Positions 35,645 through 43,882 of a DNA stretch of 64,000 bases are shown piece by piece. The position numbers and the translations under genes were made by a program. The stretch is from contig OZ260106.1 in NCBI GenBank assembly GCA_965284645.1, positions 3,472,001 through 3,536,000 of the forward strand. Reading direction: 5' to 3'. The DNA comes from JAIBAJ01 sp965284645 (lineage in GTDB: Bacteria; Bacteroidota; Bacteroidia; JAIBAJ01). The notes beneath the pieces are model-generated. The model had not been told where the DNA came from and ran no database searches. It saw nothing but the letters and a program-made list of their open reading frames with translations. Positions within the stretch are counted from its first letter, which is position 1, and the number at the start of each line of letters is the position of its first letter.

Positions 35645-36838
35645 ATGGAAATCTTACAAGTTCTATTCTGGGTAATGCTCTTTATCGTGTTTTACACCTA
35701 TTTAGGCTATGGAATTCTACTTTATTTCATTATCAAGGTCAGGCGAATTTTGGGCATTAAGCGTACCCAAAAAATCAATCCCGACTTCGAACCCGAGGTA
35801 ACCCTGTTCATTGCCGCCTTCAACGAAAAAGACTATGTGGAGGCCAAAATGAAAAACAGCTTAGCCTTGGAGTATCCGAAAGACAAATTAAAAATCCTTT
35901 GGGTAACCGATGGTTCCGACGATGGTACCGACCAAATCGTGGCCCAATATACCGAGGCCCAGGTATTGCACAGGCCCGAGCGTAATGGAAAAATCGGGGC
36001 TATGAACCGGGGCATGCAATACGTCAAAACCCCTTTGGTTGTTTTTTGCGATGCCAATACCATGTTAGGTAAAGAGTCTATTCGGCGCATCGTAAACCTG
36101 TTTAAAGACGAAACCGTTGGTTGCGTATCGGGCGAAAAGCGCATACTCGACAAAGCCTCCGATACCGCTTCCGGGGCTGGCGAAGGCATTTATTGGAAAT
36201 ACGAATCCACCCTCAAAAAATGGGATGCCGAATTATATTCCGTAGTAGGCGCGGCGGGCGAGCTTTTTGCCATTCGCACCCCTTTGTACCAGGAGGTTGA
36301 AAAAGACACCCTTCTCGACGATTTTATGGTATCCCTTCGCGTAGCCCAGCAAGGTTATTCCATCCAATACGATCCCGAGGCTTATGCCATCGAATCAGCT
36401 TCGGCCAATGTAAAGGAGGAGCTCAAGCGCAAAGTACGTATTTCGGCTGGGGGCATCCAATCTGTAGTGAGGTTACGCAGTTTATTAAACATTTTCAGGT
36501 ACGGCACCCTTTCCTTTCAATACATTTCACACCGCGTATTAAGGTGGACCATCACCCCGCTTTGTCTCCTGCTCATGTTACCGCTCAACGCCGCCATAGC
36601 CTTACAGCAAGGTATATTCACGCCCCAGTTATTCCCCATTTTATTTTGGTTACAGCTCATTTTTTACAGCATGGCCCTCACCGGTTGGTTTCTCGAAAAC
36701 CGTTCCACCCGCATCAAAATCCTCTTCATACCGTATTATTTCTTCATCATGAACCTTTCCGTATTTTTAGGGTTCAACCGTTACCTCAAAAACCAGCAAT
36801 CCGTAAACTGGGAGCGTGCCCAACGAGCCAAGGCCTAG
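35645..36838 (+). CDS. Membrane GT2 glycosyltransferase (EPS operon, last gene)
   Basis: 397 residues. N-terminal helix FWVMLFIVFYTYLGYGILLYF, then the GT-A domain VTLFIAAFNEKDYVEAKM, WVTDGSDDGTD (about 85-95), VVFCDANTM (about 132-140), LLDDFMVSLRV with the base-like aspartates near 225, and a KVRISAGGIQSV segment in the position of Q-x-x-R-W. Two or three C-terminal helices. Donor unknown. Its 3' part is visibly more GC-rich than the region downstream. A family A repeat follows, and no obvious intrinsic terminator other than that. Confidence 0.86.
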   Translation: MEILQVLFWVMLFIVFYTYLGYGILLYFIIKVRRILGIKRTQKINPDFEPEVTLFIAAFNEKDYVEAKMKNSLALEYPKDKLKILWVTDGSDDGTDQIVAQYTEAQVLHRPERNGKIGAMNRGMQYVKTPLVVFCDANTMLGKESIRRIVNLFKDETVGCVSGEKRILDKASDTASGAGEGIYWKYESTLKKWDAELYSVVGAAGELFAIRTPLYQEVEKDTLLDDFMVSLRVAQQGYSIQYDPEAYAIESASANVKEELKRKVRISAGGIQSVVRLRSLLNIFRYGTLSFQYISHRVLRWTITPLCLLLMLPLNAAIALQQGIFTPQLFPILFWLQLIFYSMALTGWFLENRSTRIKILFIPYYFFIMNLSVFLGFNRYLKNQQSVNWERAQRAKA

Positions 36839-36861
36839 CCATTTTAGCGCATACTGTTTTT

Positions 36862-37025
36862 TATTAGGCGGGCCCTTTTCGCCACTCAACTTTCCACATC
36901 TATTAAGGCCTTCTACTGGGCTCAAAGGCCGGGCTATACGCTGCAAATCCTCGCGCCTTTCGCTTCCGCTCAGGCCGCTGTGGGTTTTCCGCTGCTATCC
37001 CTGCCCGATGGCAGCGTGCGGGTAC
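36862..37025 (-). repeat. Dispersed intergenic repeat family A, copy 4
   Basis: On the minus strand: GGGCAGGGATAGCAGCGGAA, AACCCACAGCGGCC, GCGAGGATTTGCAGCG, TATAGCCCGGCCTTTGAGC and, after about 45 bases, GGCGAAAAGGGCCCGCC. Same word order as the other copies. It lies after the last EPS gene. Confidence 0.85.
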
Positions 37026-37420
37026 TTGGGTGTGGGTGGTTTAAATGGACTGTGGTAAAATTGGCACCTATCTGCTTTGCTGTAGAAACTGAATTAGGAA
37101 ATAAAAGACAGGAAACTTTCATAGACAATTGCACTTTTCAGGCAACTAGTATGCAAATTGGTGCTATAAATATCAGAAGAATTAATTTTACACCAAGCCA
37201 TTTTCGTAAATTATTTCCGCCTATTTTTGAAGGCAGATTTCAAGTTGGAGGAATGGTATTGCAGCTATATCTAAGTTAGCAGAAACCCTATGGCGACAGT
37301 GCAAACTTGAAACTATAGTGCTTTGAACGAACATTTTTGGAAACAAATGGACAACAACCGACACAGCTTCTAATGCCAATGCAAAAAATAAATTTCTTTT
37401 TTTTAAGCCCACCCACAAAA
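37026..37420. other. Intergenic stretch before the defence operon; no gene supported
   Basis: Transition from GC-richer to AT-rich sequence. A 99-codon open frame crossing from repeat copy 4 (36980-37279) has no recognisable features. AT-rich block AAAATAAATTT plus a T-run at 37385-37407 resembles, in inverted orientation, a block at 43992-44011 beyond the operon. Confidence 0.4.
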
Positions 37421-37498
37421 AAATGCCAACGCAAAAAACACACTTTCATTTTTTTGCCACACACAAAACCAACCTGAAAAAAAATGAAAGAGTGTTTT
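37421..37498 (+). repeat. Left flanking hairpin of the defence operon, with 13-base repeat
   Basis: AAATGCCAACGCA (37421-37433), one base, then a long stem: arm 37435-37455 pairs with 37478-37498 (20 of 21 bp, one central A-A mismatch at 37442/37491), with a 22-base loop containing CCAACC. The stem carries A/T tracts at both ends. The hairpin after the operon has the same layout. Confidence 0.75.
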
Positions 37499-37512
37499 CG
37501 CCAACGCTTTAA

Positions 37513-37538
37513 TACCTTTGAACAGAAACTTACTTTTG
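37513..37538 (+). promoter_or_regulatory. Two candidate -7 boxes upstream of the defence operon
   Basis: TACCTTTG (37513-37520) and TACTTTTG (37531-37538) both match TAnnTTTG and lie 17-35 bases before the first ATG. No good -33 TTG at normal spacing was found for either, so this is suggestive only. Confidence 0.4.
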
Positions 37539-37554
37539 AATTAAATTTTTCAGC

Positions 37555-38097
37555 ATGACAACAAAACATAAAACATTCATAAGCTATCATCATGCAAATG
37601 ATGAGCAATACAAAATTGCTTTTCAAAGAATATTTGCAGACATCCACGACATTATTATTCCTTGGGCGGTTGAAGTTGGAGACATTGACCCAAATCATAA
37701 AACTGAAACCATACGACAAAAAATACGAGACGAATATTTGAGAGATTCAACTGTAACTGTTGTATTGATTGGTAGCCAAACATGGCAACGCAAACATGTG
37801 GATTGGGAAATATCTTCAAGCATCAGAGACACCCAAAAAAATAAACGAGCAGGTCTGATAGGGATTTTTCTTCCGTCATATCCACTCACAACGGACAACA
37901 ATTATAATCCACACACAATTCCACCCCGACTAAATGACAATGTGAAGTGTGGCTTCGCCACACTTCACAAGTGGAGTAACAACCCTGTTGACGTTCAAAG
38001 TTGGATTCATGCTGCGTTTGAGAGACGAGACAAAATTAACCCCAACAATTCCTACACATTGTTTGCAAACAATAGGACTGGTAACCAATGGCATTAA
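37555..38097 (+). CDS. TIR-like (ThsB/DUF1863-type) protein, first gene of the conflict operon
   Basis: 180 residues. The N-terminal strand and box 1 KTFISYHHANDEQYKIAF, the middle strand VTVVLIGSQTW, and RKHVDWEISSSI with E85 at the position of the TIR catalytic glutamate define the TIR-like fold (DUF1863 / Thoeris ThsB class). The ~45 C-terminal residues include VDVQSWIHAAFERRD, a typical end of this class. Family knowledge: ThsB-like TIRs convert NAD into a cyclic ADP-ribose signal on phage infection. That activity is inferred here. First gene of an AT-rich operon of eight; 77 bases separate it from the next gene, the largest gap within the operon. Confidence 0.82.
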   Translation: MTTKHKTFISYHHANDEQYKIAFQRIFADIHDIIIPWAVEVGDIDPNHKTETIRQKIRDEYLRDSTVTVVLIGSQTWQRKHVDWEISSSIRDTQKNKRAGLIGIFLPSYPLTTDNNYNPHTIPPRLNDNVKCGFATLHKWSNNPVDVQSWIHAAFERRDKINPNNSYTLFANNRTGNQWH

Positions 38098-38174
38098 CTC
38101 ATAACTTTGTTGATAAAATTCTTGCAGTTGAGAGGAAGAAATCGCTAAATTTGACCTACTTTTAATCAAAGTAA

Positions 38175-39032
38175 ATGGCGTTTATAGGCAATAGCAGTTT
38201 AACTAAACTTCTGAAAAATTCAGATGTGATTTTGCCATTTACTGAGGAAAGAATTAAAAATGGAGCATATGAGTTATCTCTTGGGGCTCAAGTTTTTCAA
38301 ACTGATTCCTCTCCACGAGCAGTTAAGGAACTTAAAGAGAACGAGAAGATTGAAATTAAACCTGGTCAATTTGCATTGCTTCTGACTCATGAATATGTAA
38401 AAATCCCAAAGGATAAAATTGCCTTTATATCAATAAAGGCTGGGGTTAAATTCAAAGGATTAGTAAATGTTTCTGGTTTCCATGTAGACCCGGGTTTTGA
38501 AGGCAAACTTTTGTTTTCGGTTTACAATGCTGGACCTTCAAATATAATTCTAAGCAATGGAACTCCTTATTTCCCAATTTGGCTTTCTGAGTTAAATGAA
38601 ACGCAAGAGTATAAAGGGAGGCATGAGAAGCAAATTTCAATACCCGATGAACCAGTTTCGGCATTAAGTCAAGGAGAATTAGCTTCTCCTAATTCATTGA
38701 GTAAAAGAATTGACGATAATCATAAAGAGTTAGTTAATAGAATTGGCTTGGTAGAAAAAGAGCAAACTGCGAAAGACTATTTAGTTAAGGCTGCAGTTGG
38801 ACTTGGTATTGTGCTTGTTGTCAAATTTGCATTGGATTGGCTTTCATACGACAATGGCTTCAAAAAGGGTATTGAGCAAAAACAAAAAGAAGCAACAACA
38901 GATTCAATCATCAATCAAAGATTAATTGAAAAGAAAAATCTAATAAAAGAGATTGATAGTTTAAATAAAGTGAAAGAGAAAATATCTGCTCTTCAAACTG
39001 AACAAAAAAATCAAAGCAATGGAAAAAAATAA
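38175..39032 (+). CDS. dCTP-deaminase/dUTPase-fold domain with membrane anchor and coiled coil
   Basis: 285 residues. Residues ~1-150 follow dCTP deaminase: RIKNGAYELSLGAQVFQ, IKPGQFALLLTHEYVKIPKDKIAF, and NVSGFHVDPGFEGKLLFSVYNAG (compare IDPG-x-x-G-x-x-x-L-E-x-x-N-x-G). The deaminase glutamate (LEF in E. coli Dcd) aligns with Ser in LLFSVYNAG, and the RSSLAR substrate loop is not conserved, so deamination is unlikely. A transmembrane helix follows (AAVGLGIVLVVKFALDWL, about 210-230), then a lysine/glutamate-rich coiled coil. It may sense nucleotides at the membrane or act as a membrane effector (inference). Its end overlaps the ATG of the next gene by 14 bases. Confidence 0.72.
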   Translation: MAFIGNSSLTKLLKNSDVILPFTEERIKNGAYELSLGAQVFQTDSSPRAVKELKENEKIEIKPGQFALLLTHEYVKIPKDKIAFISIKAGVKFKGLVNVSGFHVDPGFEGKLLFSVYNAGPSNIILSNGTPYFPIWLSELNETQEYKGRHEKQISIPDEPVSALSQGELASPNSLSKRIDDNHKELVNRIGLVEKEQTAKDYLVKAAVGLGIVLVVKFALDWLSYDNGFKKGIEQKQKEATTDSIINQRLIEKKNLIKEIDSLNKVKEKISALQTEQKNQSNGKK

Positions 39033-39591
39033 ACCATTTTTTGATTCCACATTTGATGAGATGGAACAGTTGCCGAGAAATTTCACAGTAAGTTTCAACT
39101 CTGTTGAGGTTGGAAATAAAATCAGGACAAGAGTTACAATAAATGGAATGCAAGTCGGAGATTTTATTGACGACAACTCCTTAGAAATTGATTCCTACAG
39201 ATTCCACGATGTGTTTCATTACACCTTTGCAACTATGCTTGGTTGGTCGCCTTGCTCAAGAGCAATGATGAAACGGAAAAGAAAGAGCAATCCGATTGTA
39301 GATGAAATTGAAGATGGAGCAAGAGCAACAATTACGGAAGAATCAATTTCACTTATCATTTTCAACAAAGCGAAAAGAAAAGATTTTTTCAAAGACAATT
39401 TGAAAGTAAGTCCATCATTGTTGAATTTGATTAAAGAAATGACAACACCTTTTGAAGTTGCCGTTAAATCAAAGAAAGAATGGGAGAAAGCAATCTTGCA
39501 GGGCTATTCTTTGTTTCGAGAGTTAGTGAAACACAACGGAGGAAAAATTCATTTTGATATGCTTAAGCAATCTGCAACCTATGAAAATTGA
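39019..39591 (+). CDS. MazG-like nucleoside triphosphate pyrophosphohydrolase-fold protein
   Basis: 190 residues. Core YRFHDVFHYTFATMLGWSP, then a basic segment (MMKRKRKSN), then VDEIEDGARATITEES and later GYSLFRELVKHNGG. The His/Asp and clustered Glu/Asp residues on predicted helices look like the metal-binding helices of the all-alpha NTP-pyrophosphatase (MazG) superfamily. The assignment rests on motif pattern, not alignment. In conflict systems such domains are proposed to clean or degrade nucleotides. Overlaps the deaminase-like gene by 14 bases, and the next gene begins two bases after its stop. Confidence 0.6.
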   Translation: MEKNKPFFDSTFDEMEQLPRNFTVSFNSVEVGNKIRTRVTINGMQVGDFIDDNSLEIDSYRFHDVFHYTFATMLGWSPCSRAMMKRKRKSNPIVDEIEDGARATITEESISLIIFNKAKRKDFFKDNLKVSPSLLNLIKEMTTPFEVAVKSKKEWEKAILQGYSLFRELVKHNGGKIHFDMLKQSATYEN

Positions 39592-39593
39592 AT

Positions 39594-40778
39594 ATGTCCT
39601 TCAAAACTCCATTAACTGTTTTTATAGTTTGGCATCCAGATTATTTGGAAGGACAGCAAACCGCTGATTTTCTTTATTCCGTTTTATGTAGAGATTCTAC
39701 CAAACCATTGATTCGTTCAATGGGAATTCCTGTTTATTTCAGAAACAAAAATGTTTCAGAAACTAATCAACCCTTAGAAATAAATATTAAAGAATCTGAA
39801 TACACCGCAGTTATTGCTTTGGTGTCAGACGAATTTGTGAATGACAGCAACTACGGAAAGTTTCTTGATAGCATTTTTGACACATGTGAAATTGAAAAAC
39901 AAAGGAGACGAGTTTATCCAGTTGCGATTTCCAAAAGTGCCTACAATGTTTCTACAAAGTTTTCGGCAATCAATTTTATCAGAGTTGATAAAAGCAAATT
40001 AGTTTGTGAAAAGGAAGAAATTGTAAGTATCAATTCGCAAATTAAAACTCCTATTCTTCACGAACTATGTAGATTACTGATGAATATGAAGAAGGCAACT
40101 GACGAAACAGAATCGTTGGCAACTTCACCACCAATAAAATTATTCATCAGCCACTCCAAACATGATGAATCAAAATTGGATGCTTCCAAGTTTAGAGATT
40201 ACATAAACTCTCAAACGCAGCTCAAAACTTTTTTTGACACTAATGATATTTCTTACGGTTCAAACTTTGGAGAGGAAATAAAAAGAGCTGCAAAGGAATC
40301 TGCATTGGTTGTTTTTCAATCTGACAGCTATTCAGACAGAGAATGGTGCAGAATAGAGGTGTTGGAGGCAAAGACGGCAGGTTGCCCTATTGTGATTGTA
40401 AATGCGGTTCAGAAAGGGGAGAAAAGAGCATTCCCATATTTGGGAAACTATCCCTCAATCAGATTCAAAAGCAATTTCATTGAGATAATTGATTTGACTT
40501 TGGAGCAAGTTCTTTTCAATCTCTACACAAAAATATTTCTTGATTCACTAACTGACTTATACAAAATCAAGACAGATAAAATACTAAGCACTTCTCCCGA
40601 ACTATTCAATTTTATTCAGCTAAAGAAAAAGGGACTTAACAAAGGCGAAGAATATTCTTTGGTCATTTATCCCGACCCACCTTTGGGTTCAGAAGAAATG
40701 GAAATACTAAATCAGTTAGATGATGCTTTTGTTTTCATCACTCCATTAACCTTACCATCAATCGTAAAAAGAAAATGA
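39594..40778 (+). CDS. Double TIR-domain protein
   Basis: About 394 residues from ATG 39594; a TTG two codons earlier is in frame but overlaps the previous stop. Residues ~8-150: a divergent TIR-like domain (LTVFIVWHPDYLEGQQTADFL, then YTAVIALVSDEFVND) without a clear catalytic glutamate. Residues ~180-310: a standard TIR domain with IKLFISHSKHDES, FDTNDISYGSNFGEEIKRAAKES, ALVVFQSDSYSDREWCRIEV with E255 in the W-C-x-x-E motif. The C-terminal ~80 residues are unassigned. The second TIR domain could cleave NAD or make a cyclic nucleotide signal (family knowledge). The next gene overlaps its stop by four bases. Confidence 0.82.
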   Translation: MSFKTPLTVFIVWHPDYLEGQQTADFLYSVLCRDSTKPLIRSMGIPVYFRNKNVSETNQPLEINIKESEYTAVIALVSDEFVNDSNYGKFLDSIFDTCEIEKQRRRVYPVAISKSAYNVSTKFSAINFIRVDKSKLVCEKEEIVSINSQIKTPILHELCRLLMNMKKATDETESLATSPPIKLFISHSKHDESKLDASKFRDYINSQTQLKTFFDTNDISYGSNFGEEIKRAAKESALVVFQSDSYSDREWCRIEVLEAKTAGCPIVIVNAVQKGEKRAFPYLGNYPSIRFKSNFIEIIDLTLEQVLFNLYTKIFLDSLTDLYKIKTDKILSTSPELFNFIQLKKKGLNKGEEYSLVIYPDPPLGSEEMEILNQLDDAFVFITPLTLPSIVKRK

Positions 40779-41740
40779 TGGAAGAAAGTAAAACATCAAA
40801 CATTTCAAACGACACAGGCAGCAATGACTTTATTGTTTCTGCTAAAGTTGATGTGCTTTCACGAAAATTTTTGTTGAAAGAAAAGATGATTGGCATTTCA
40901 ATTTCAGAAAGTGACAACTTGCAAGAACTTGGATATGGTGTCGCACATTTGAAAGATGCTATGATTGAAGTTGCAAGATATATTTTGGCTTTAGGTGGAA
41001 AGCTTGCATACGGTGGAGACATGCGACAAGGCGGCTTTACAGAACTCATGTTCGATTTATTGGCAAGCTACAAAGCCGACAAATCTTTAGCACCACATGA
41101 AAGGTTTTACAGCTACTTAGCATTTCCGTTGTCTCTAAACTTGACACCCGAAAAAGAAGCAGAACTAAAACTGAATGTTTCATTCAAAAAAATTGCACCG
41201 CCTGACGATATTTTAATTGCAAACAAAAAGGAATTTCTAAAACCCGATACAACCGAAAACCTTTATGTGTGGTCAAGATGCTTGACAAAAATGAGAGAGG
41301 AAATGGAAACGGAATGTGATGCAAGAATTTTTATTGGTGGACGGACAAAAAATTTCAAAGGAAAATGTTCAGGTATTTTAGAAGAGCTTTTAATTGCACT
41401 TCAACACAAGCATCCTGTATATTTAGTTGGTGCATTTGGCGGCATTACTCAAGATGCAATTGATGCTTTGAATAATATTCAAGCAAACAGTTTTACTGAT
41501 GAATATTATTTTGAAAGTAATGAATACAAAGACCTTTTTGCTCTTTACAATTCACGACAGCCAAATAATTTGATTGACTACAAACAATATTTTACAACGC
41601 TCCAAAAATTAAATTTCAAAGGACTATCCGATTTAAACGGGCTAACGGAAACAGAGAACAAACGACTTGCAGTTACACCACACATCAATGAGATTGTGTA
41701 TTTAATTTTAAAAGGCTTAACAAATCGCTTCACTTCTTGA
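40775..41740 (+). CDS. SLOG-domain protein (predicted nucleotide/ADP-ribose derivative sensor)
   Basis: 321 residues. N-terminal Rossmann-like pattern GISISESDNLQELGYGVAHLKDAMIEVARYILALGG, followed by KLAYGGDMRQGGFTELMFDLL, and later DARIFIGGRTKNFKGKCSGILEELLIAL and HPVYLVGAFGG. These are SLOG-superfamily features (glycine-rich loop, GG-R-x-x-G type motif). Family knowledge: SLOG domains bind NAD-derived or other nucleotide ligands, for example in Thoeris ThsA and TRPM-like proteins. Direct coupling to the TIR gene upstream (ATGA overlap) supports a TIR-product/SLOG-receptor pair. No effector domain is fused. Confidence 0.78.
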   Translation: MMEESKTSNISNDTGSNDFIVSAKVDVLSRKFLLKEKMIGISISESDNLQELGYGVAHLKDAMIEVARYILALGGKLAYGGDMRQGGFTELMFDLLASYKADKSLAPHERFYSYLAFPLSLNLTPEKEAELKLNVSFKKIAPPDDILIANKKEFLKPDTTENLYVWSRCLTKMREEMETECDARIFIGGRTKNFKGKCSGILEELLIALQHKHPVYLVGAFGGITQDAIDALNNIQANSFTDEYYFESNEYKDLFALYNSRQPNNLIDYKQYFTTLQKLNFKGLSDLNGLTETENKRLAVTPHINEIVYLILKGLTNRFTS

Positions 41741-41741
41741 T

Positions 41742-42764
41742 ATGCAATTAAACGAATTGAAAAATGATACTAAAATAAATGAGCTTCAGATTTTCAAAAA
41801 AAAATCAAAGCCAAAACCGAGTATTGCTTATAACACCTATTGGAAGTTTGCGACAGAGAGACAAAATGTTTTTTTCAAACGATTCAATGATGAAAGTTTT
41901 CCTTGGACGAAAGACAAAATCATTAATGAATACAAGTTCACGAATGTTTACAGAGCAACGGACAGAGTAAGTCAATACTTAATTAAGAATGTGATTTACA
42001 AAGGCAGTCAAAAACCCGAAGAAGTTTTCTTCCGACTGTTACTTTTCAAAATCTTCAATCGTATTTCTACTTGGGAAGTTTTGGAATACGAGTTGGGTAA
42101 AATCAGTTTCAAAGATTATACTTTCAGACGGTATGACAAAGTTCTTTCAGAAGTAATGCAAAACAAAATACCGATTTATTCTGCTGCTTACATCATGGCA
42201 TCAGGAAGGTCAAATTTTGGTTATGAAAGAAAGCATCAAAACCATTTGAAATTAATTGAGTTGATGATTAAGGAAAGAGTTCCGTATCAACTTCAACATT
42301 GCAAGAGTATGAGTGACGCATACACTCTTTTGCACTCCTTCCCAACCATTGGAGTTTTCTTAGCTTATCAATATGTAACCGATATAAATTACAGCACACT
42401 CACAAATTTTAGCGAAATGCAATTTGTGAAAGCTGGTCCCGGTGCAAGGGATGGAATTCTAAAATGCTTCAAAGATTTTGGCGATTATTCGTTTGAAGAT
42501 ATAATCAAGATGATGGCAGACAATCAAGAAACAGAATTTGAAAGATTAAATCTTAACTTTCAAAATTTGTGGGGAAGAGATTTGCAGTTGATAGATTGCC
42601 AAAATATTTTTTGTGAAGTAGGCAAATACGCAAGGGTAGCACACCCTGAAATAGACGACTATTCCCATAGAACAAGAATTAAACAAAAATTTACAGACAA
42701 AGGAATAGAGCCAATAGAGTTTTATTTTCCACCGAAGTGGAACATCAATCACTTAATCAAATAA
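41742..42764 (+). CDS. aGPT-PPlase / 5-hmdU DNA kinase helical-domain family protein
   Basis: 340 residues. Long conserved block near the N terminus, ATERQNVFFKRFNDESFPWTKD, then YKFTNVYRATDRVSQYLIKNVIY and EEVFFRLLLFKIFNR. This pattern is that of the family described as alpha-glutamyl/putrescinyl thymine pyrophosphorylase or 5-hmdU DNA kinase helical domain (recognised from memory). A central PTIGVFLAYQYVTDINYS and KAGPGARDGILKCF look like helix-hairpin-helix DNA-glycosylase-related elements. The C terminus has RVAHPEIDDYSHRTRIKQKF. The P-loop kinase that accompanies it in phage DNA-modification systems is absent. Possible role: acting on a modified base in invading DNA (inference). It starts one base after the SLOG gene stop. 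Confidence 0.7.
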   Translation: MQLNELKNDTKINELQIFKKKSKPKPSIAYNTYWKFATERQNVFFKRFNDESFPWTKDKIINEYKFTNVYRATDRVSQYLIKNVIYKGSQKPEEVFFRLLLFKIFNRISTWEVLEYELGKISFKDYTFRRYDKVLSEVMQNKIPIYSAAYIMASGRSNFGYERKHQNHLKLIELMIKERVPYQLQHCKSMSDAYTLLHSFPTIGVFLAYQYVTDINYSTLTNFSEMQFVKAGPGARDGILKCFKDFGDYSFEDIIKMMADNQETEFERLNLNFQNLWGRDLQLIDCQNIFCEVGKYARVAHPEIDDYSHRTRIKQKFTDKGIEPIEFYFPPKWNINHLIK

Positions 42765-42767
42765 GCA

Positions 42768-43259
42768 ATGAGTACATCAAAAAATGTTTTCATCAGCCAT
42801 CATCATAAGGATGATAAAGCAGTAACAGATTTTACAAATCTTTTGGCTGGAAAAGATTACACCGTTCGCAATAGTTCAATCAGAGCAAAACCAAGTAACA
42901 CAGACCGTTTAGACAAGAAAATGGTAAGCGATGAAACCATAAGGCGTTTGCTTAGAATGAAAATGACTTGGGCAGGAACTGTAGTTGTGCTTGTTGGTTC
43001 TGAAACACATTCCAGAGATTGGGTGAATTGGGAAATTGAAGAAGCTGAGCGGCAAGGAAAAAGAATTTTAGGCGTGTTCTTGCACGGAGCAAAAGATTCT
43101 GACATTCCCGAAGCACTTGAAAAATTTGGTGATGGATTAGTTGGTTGGAATTCAGAAAAAATTATTGCAGGGCTTGAAGGAGAAGATGTAGGTTGGTGCA
43201 ATTCAGGTGGTGAACCAAGAACACCTACAAACAATGTAAAAAGAATCGGTTGTCAATAA
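42768..43259 (+). CDS. Second TIR-like (ThsB/DUF1863-type) protein
   Basis: 163 residues. Box 1 NVFISHHHKDDKAVTDF, then IRRLLRMKMTWAGTVVVLVG, then SRDWVNWEIEEAERQG with E89 at the catalytic glutamate position, and RILGVFLHGAKDSDIPEAL. Same fold as the first gene in the operon, but too divergent to be a recent duplicate. Ends in TAATG with the next gene, sharing one base. Probable NAD-consuming signal-producing enzyme (inference from family). Confidence 0.82.
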   Translation: MSTSKNVFISHHHKDDKAVTDFTNLLAGKDYTVRNSSIRAKPSNTDRLDKKMVSDETIRRLLRMKMTWAGTVVVLVGSETHSRDWVNWEIEEAERQGKRILGVFLHGAKDSDIPEALEKFGDGLVGWNSEKIIAGLEGEDVGWCNSGGEPRTPTNNVKRIGCQ

Positions 43260-43873
43260 TGGCTTATTACTCCTATAAAATAACCCGTGACTACGGCTTT
43301 GCACCGAATCCGTTTTTTGGTTACTGCACTTTGGCTTGCTGTAAACCACACATTCGGGACAGAGCAAATGTTGGCGACTGGATTATTGGAACTGGTGCAA
43401 TTGAAAATCATTTACTCTATCACTTAATTTTTATAATGAGAGTTACGGAGAAAATGACCTTTGAAGAATACTGGAACGATTCGAGATTTAAAAGAAAAAA
43501 ACCTGTTCTGAATGGGAGTTTGAAACAGATTCATGGCGACAACATTTATTACAAGGAGAATGGAGATTGGTGTCAGATGGATTCACACCACAGCTTTTAT
43601 GACGGAGCGTTAAATGAAGCAAATCGTAAACAAGATTTAAGTGGTAACTCAATTCTAATTTCAAACGACTTTATCTATTTGGGAAGAAAACATTTCAGAG
43701 TTCCAGAAAAGTATATTGAACTTTGTCCAAACCCCAAGCAAAGAGATTACATAACAATTCAAAACGATAACTTAGCAGACGAGTTTATAGATTTAATGCG
43801 AAAGAAATATTCATCGGGAGTAAATGGAGAGCCAATAAATTGGATTGAATACTCTCAACTAAGTTTGTTCTAA
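43259..43873 (+). CDS. Nucleotide modification associated domain 2 (Nmad2) protein
   Basis: 204 residues from ATG 43259 in the TAATG overlap; a TTG three codons earlier is less likely. N-terminal YSYKITRDYGFAPNPFFGYCTLACCKPHIRDRANVGDWIIGTG is the signature of the family named Nmad2, originally noted beside DNA- and nucleotide-modification genes. The rest includes LLYHLIFIMRVTEKMTFEEYW and ILISNDFIYLGRKHFRVP. Biochemical role unknown; a PUA-like or ASCH-like nucleic acid/nucleotide binding fold is plausible for this kind of segment. Last gene of the operon; a strong hairpin terminator follows. Confidence 0.75.
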   Translation: MAYYSYKITRDYGFAPNPFFGYCTLACCKPHIRDRANVGDWIIGTGAIENHLLYHLIFIMRVTEKMTFEEYWNDSRFKRKKPVLNGSLKQIHGDNIYYKENGDWCQMDSHHSFYDGALNEANRKQDLSGNSILISNDFIYLGRKHFRVPEKYIELCPNPKQRDYITIQNDNLADEFIDLMRKKYSSGVNGEPINWIEYSQLSLF

Positions 43874-43882
43874 TGAAAAAAG

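Noticed and set aside
36980..37279. 99-codon open frame after the EPS operon
   Set aside because: Its first third is repeat copy 4 read antisense, and the rest has no recognisable features.
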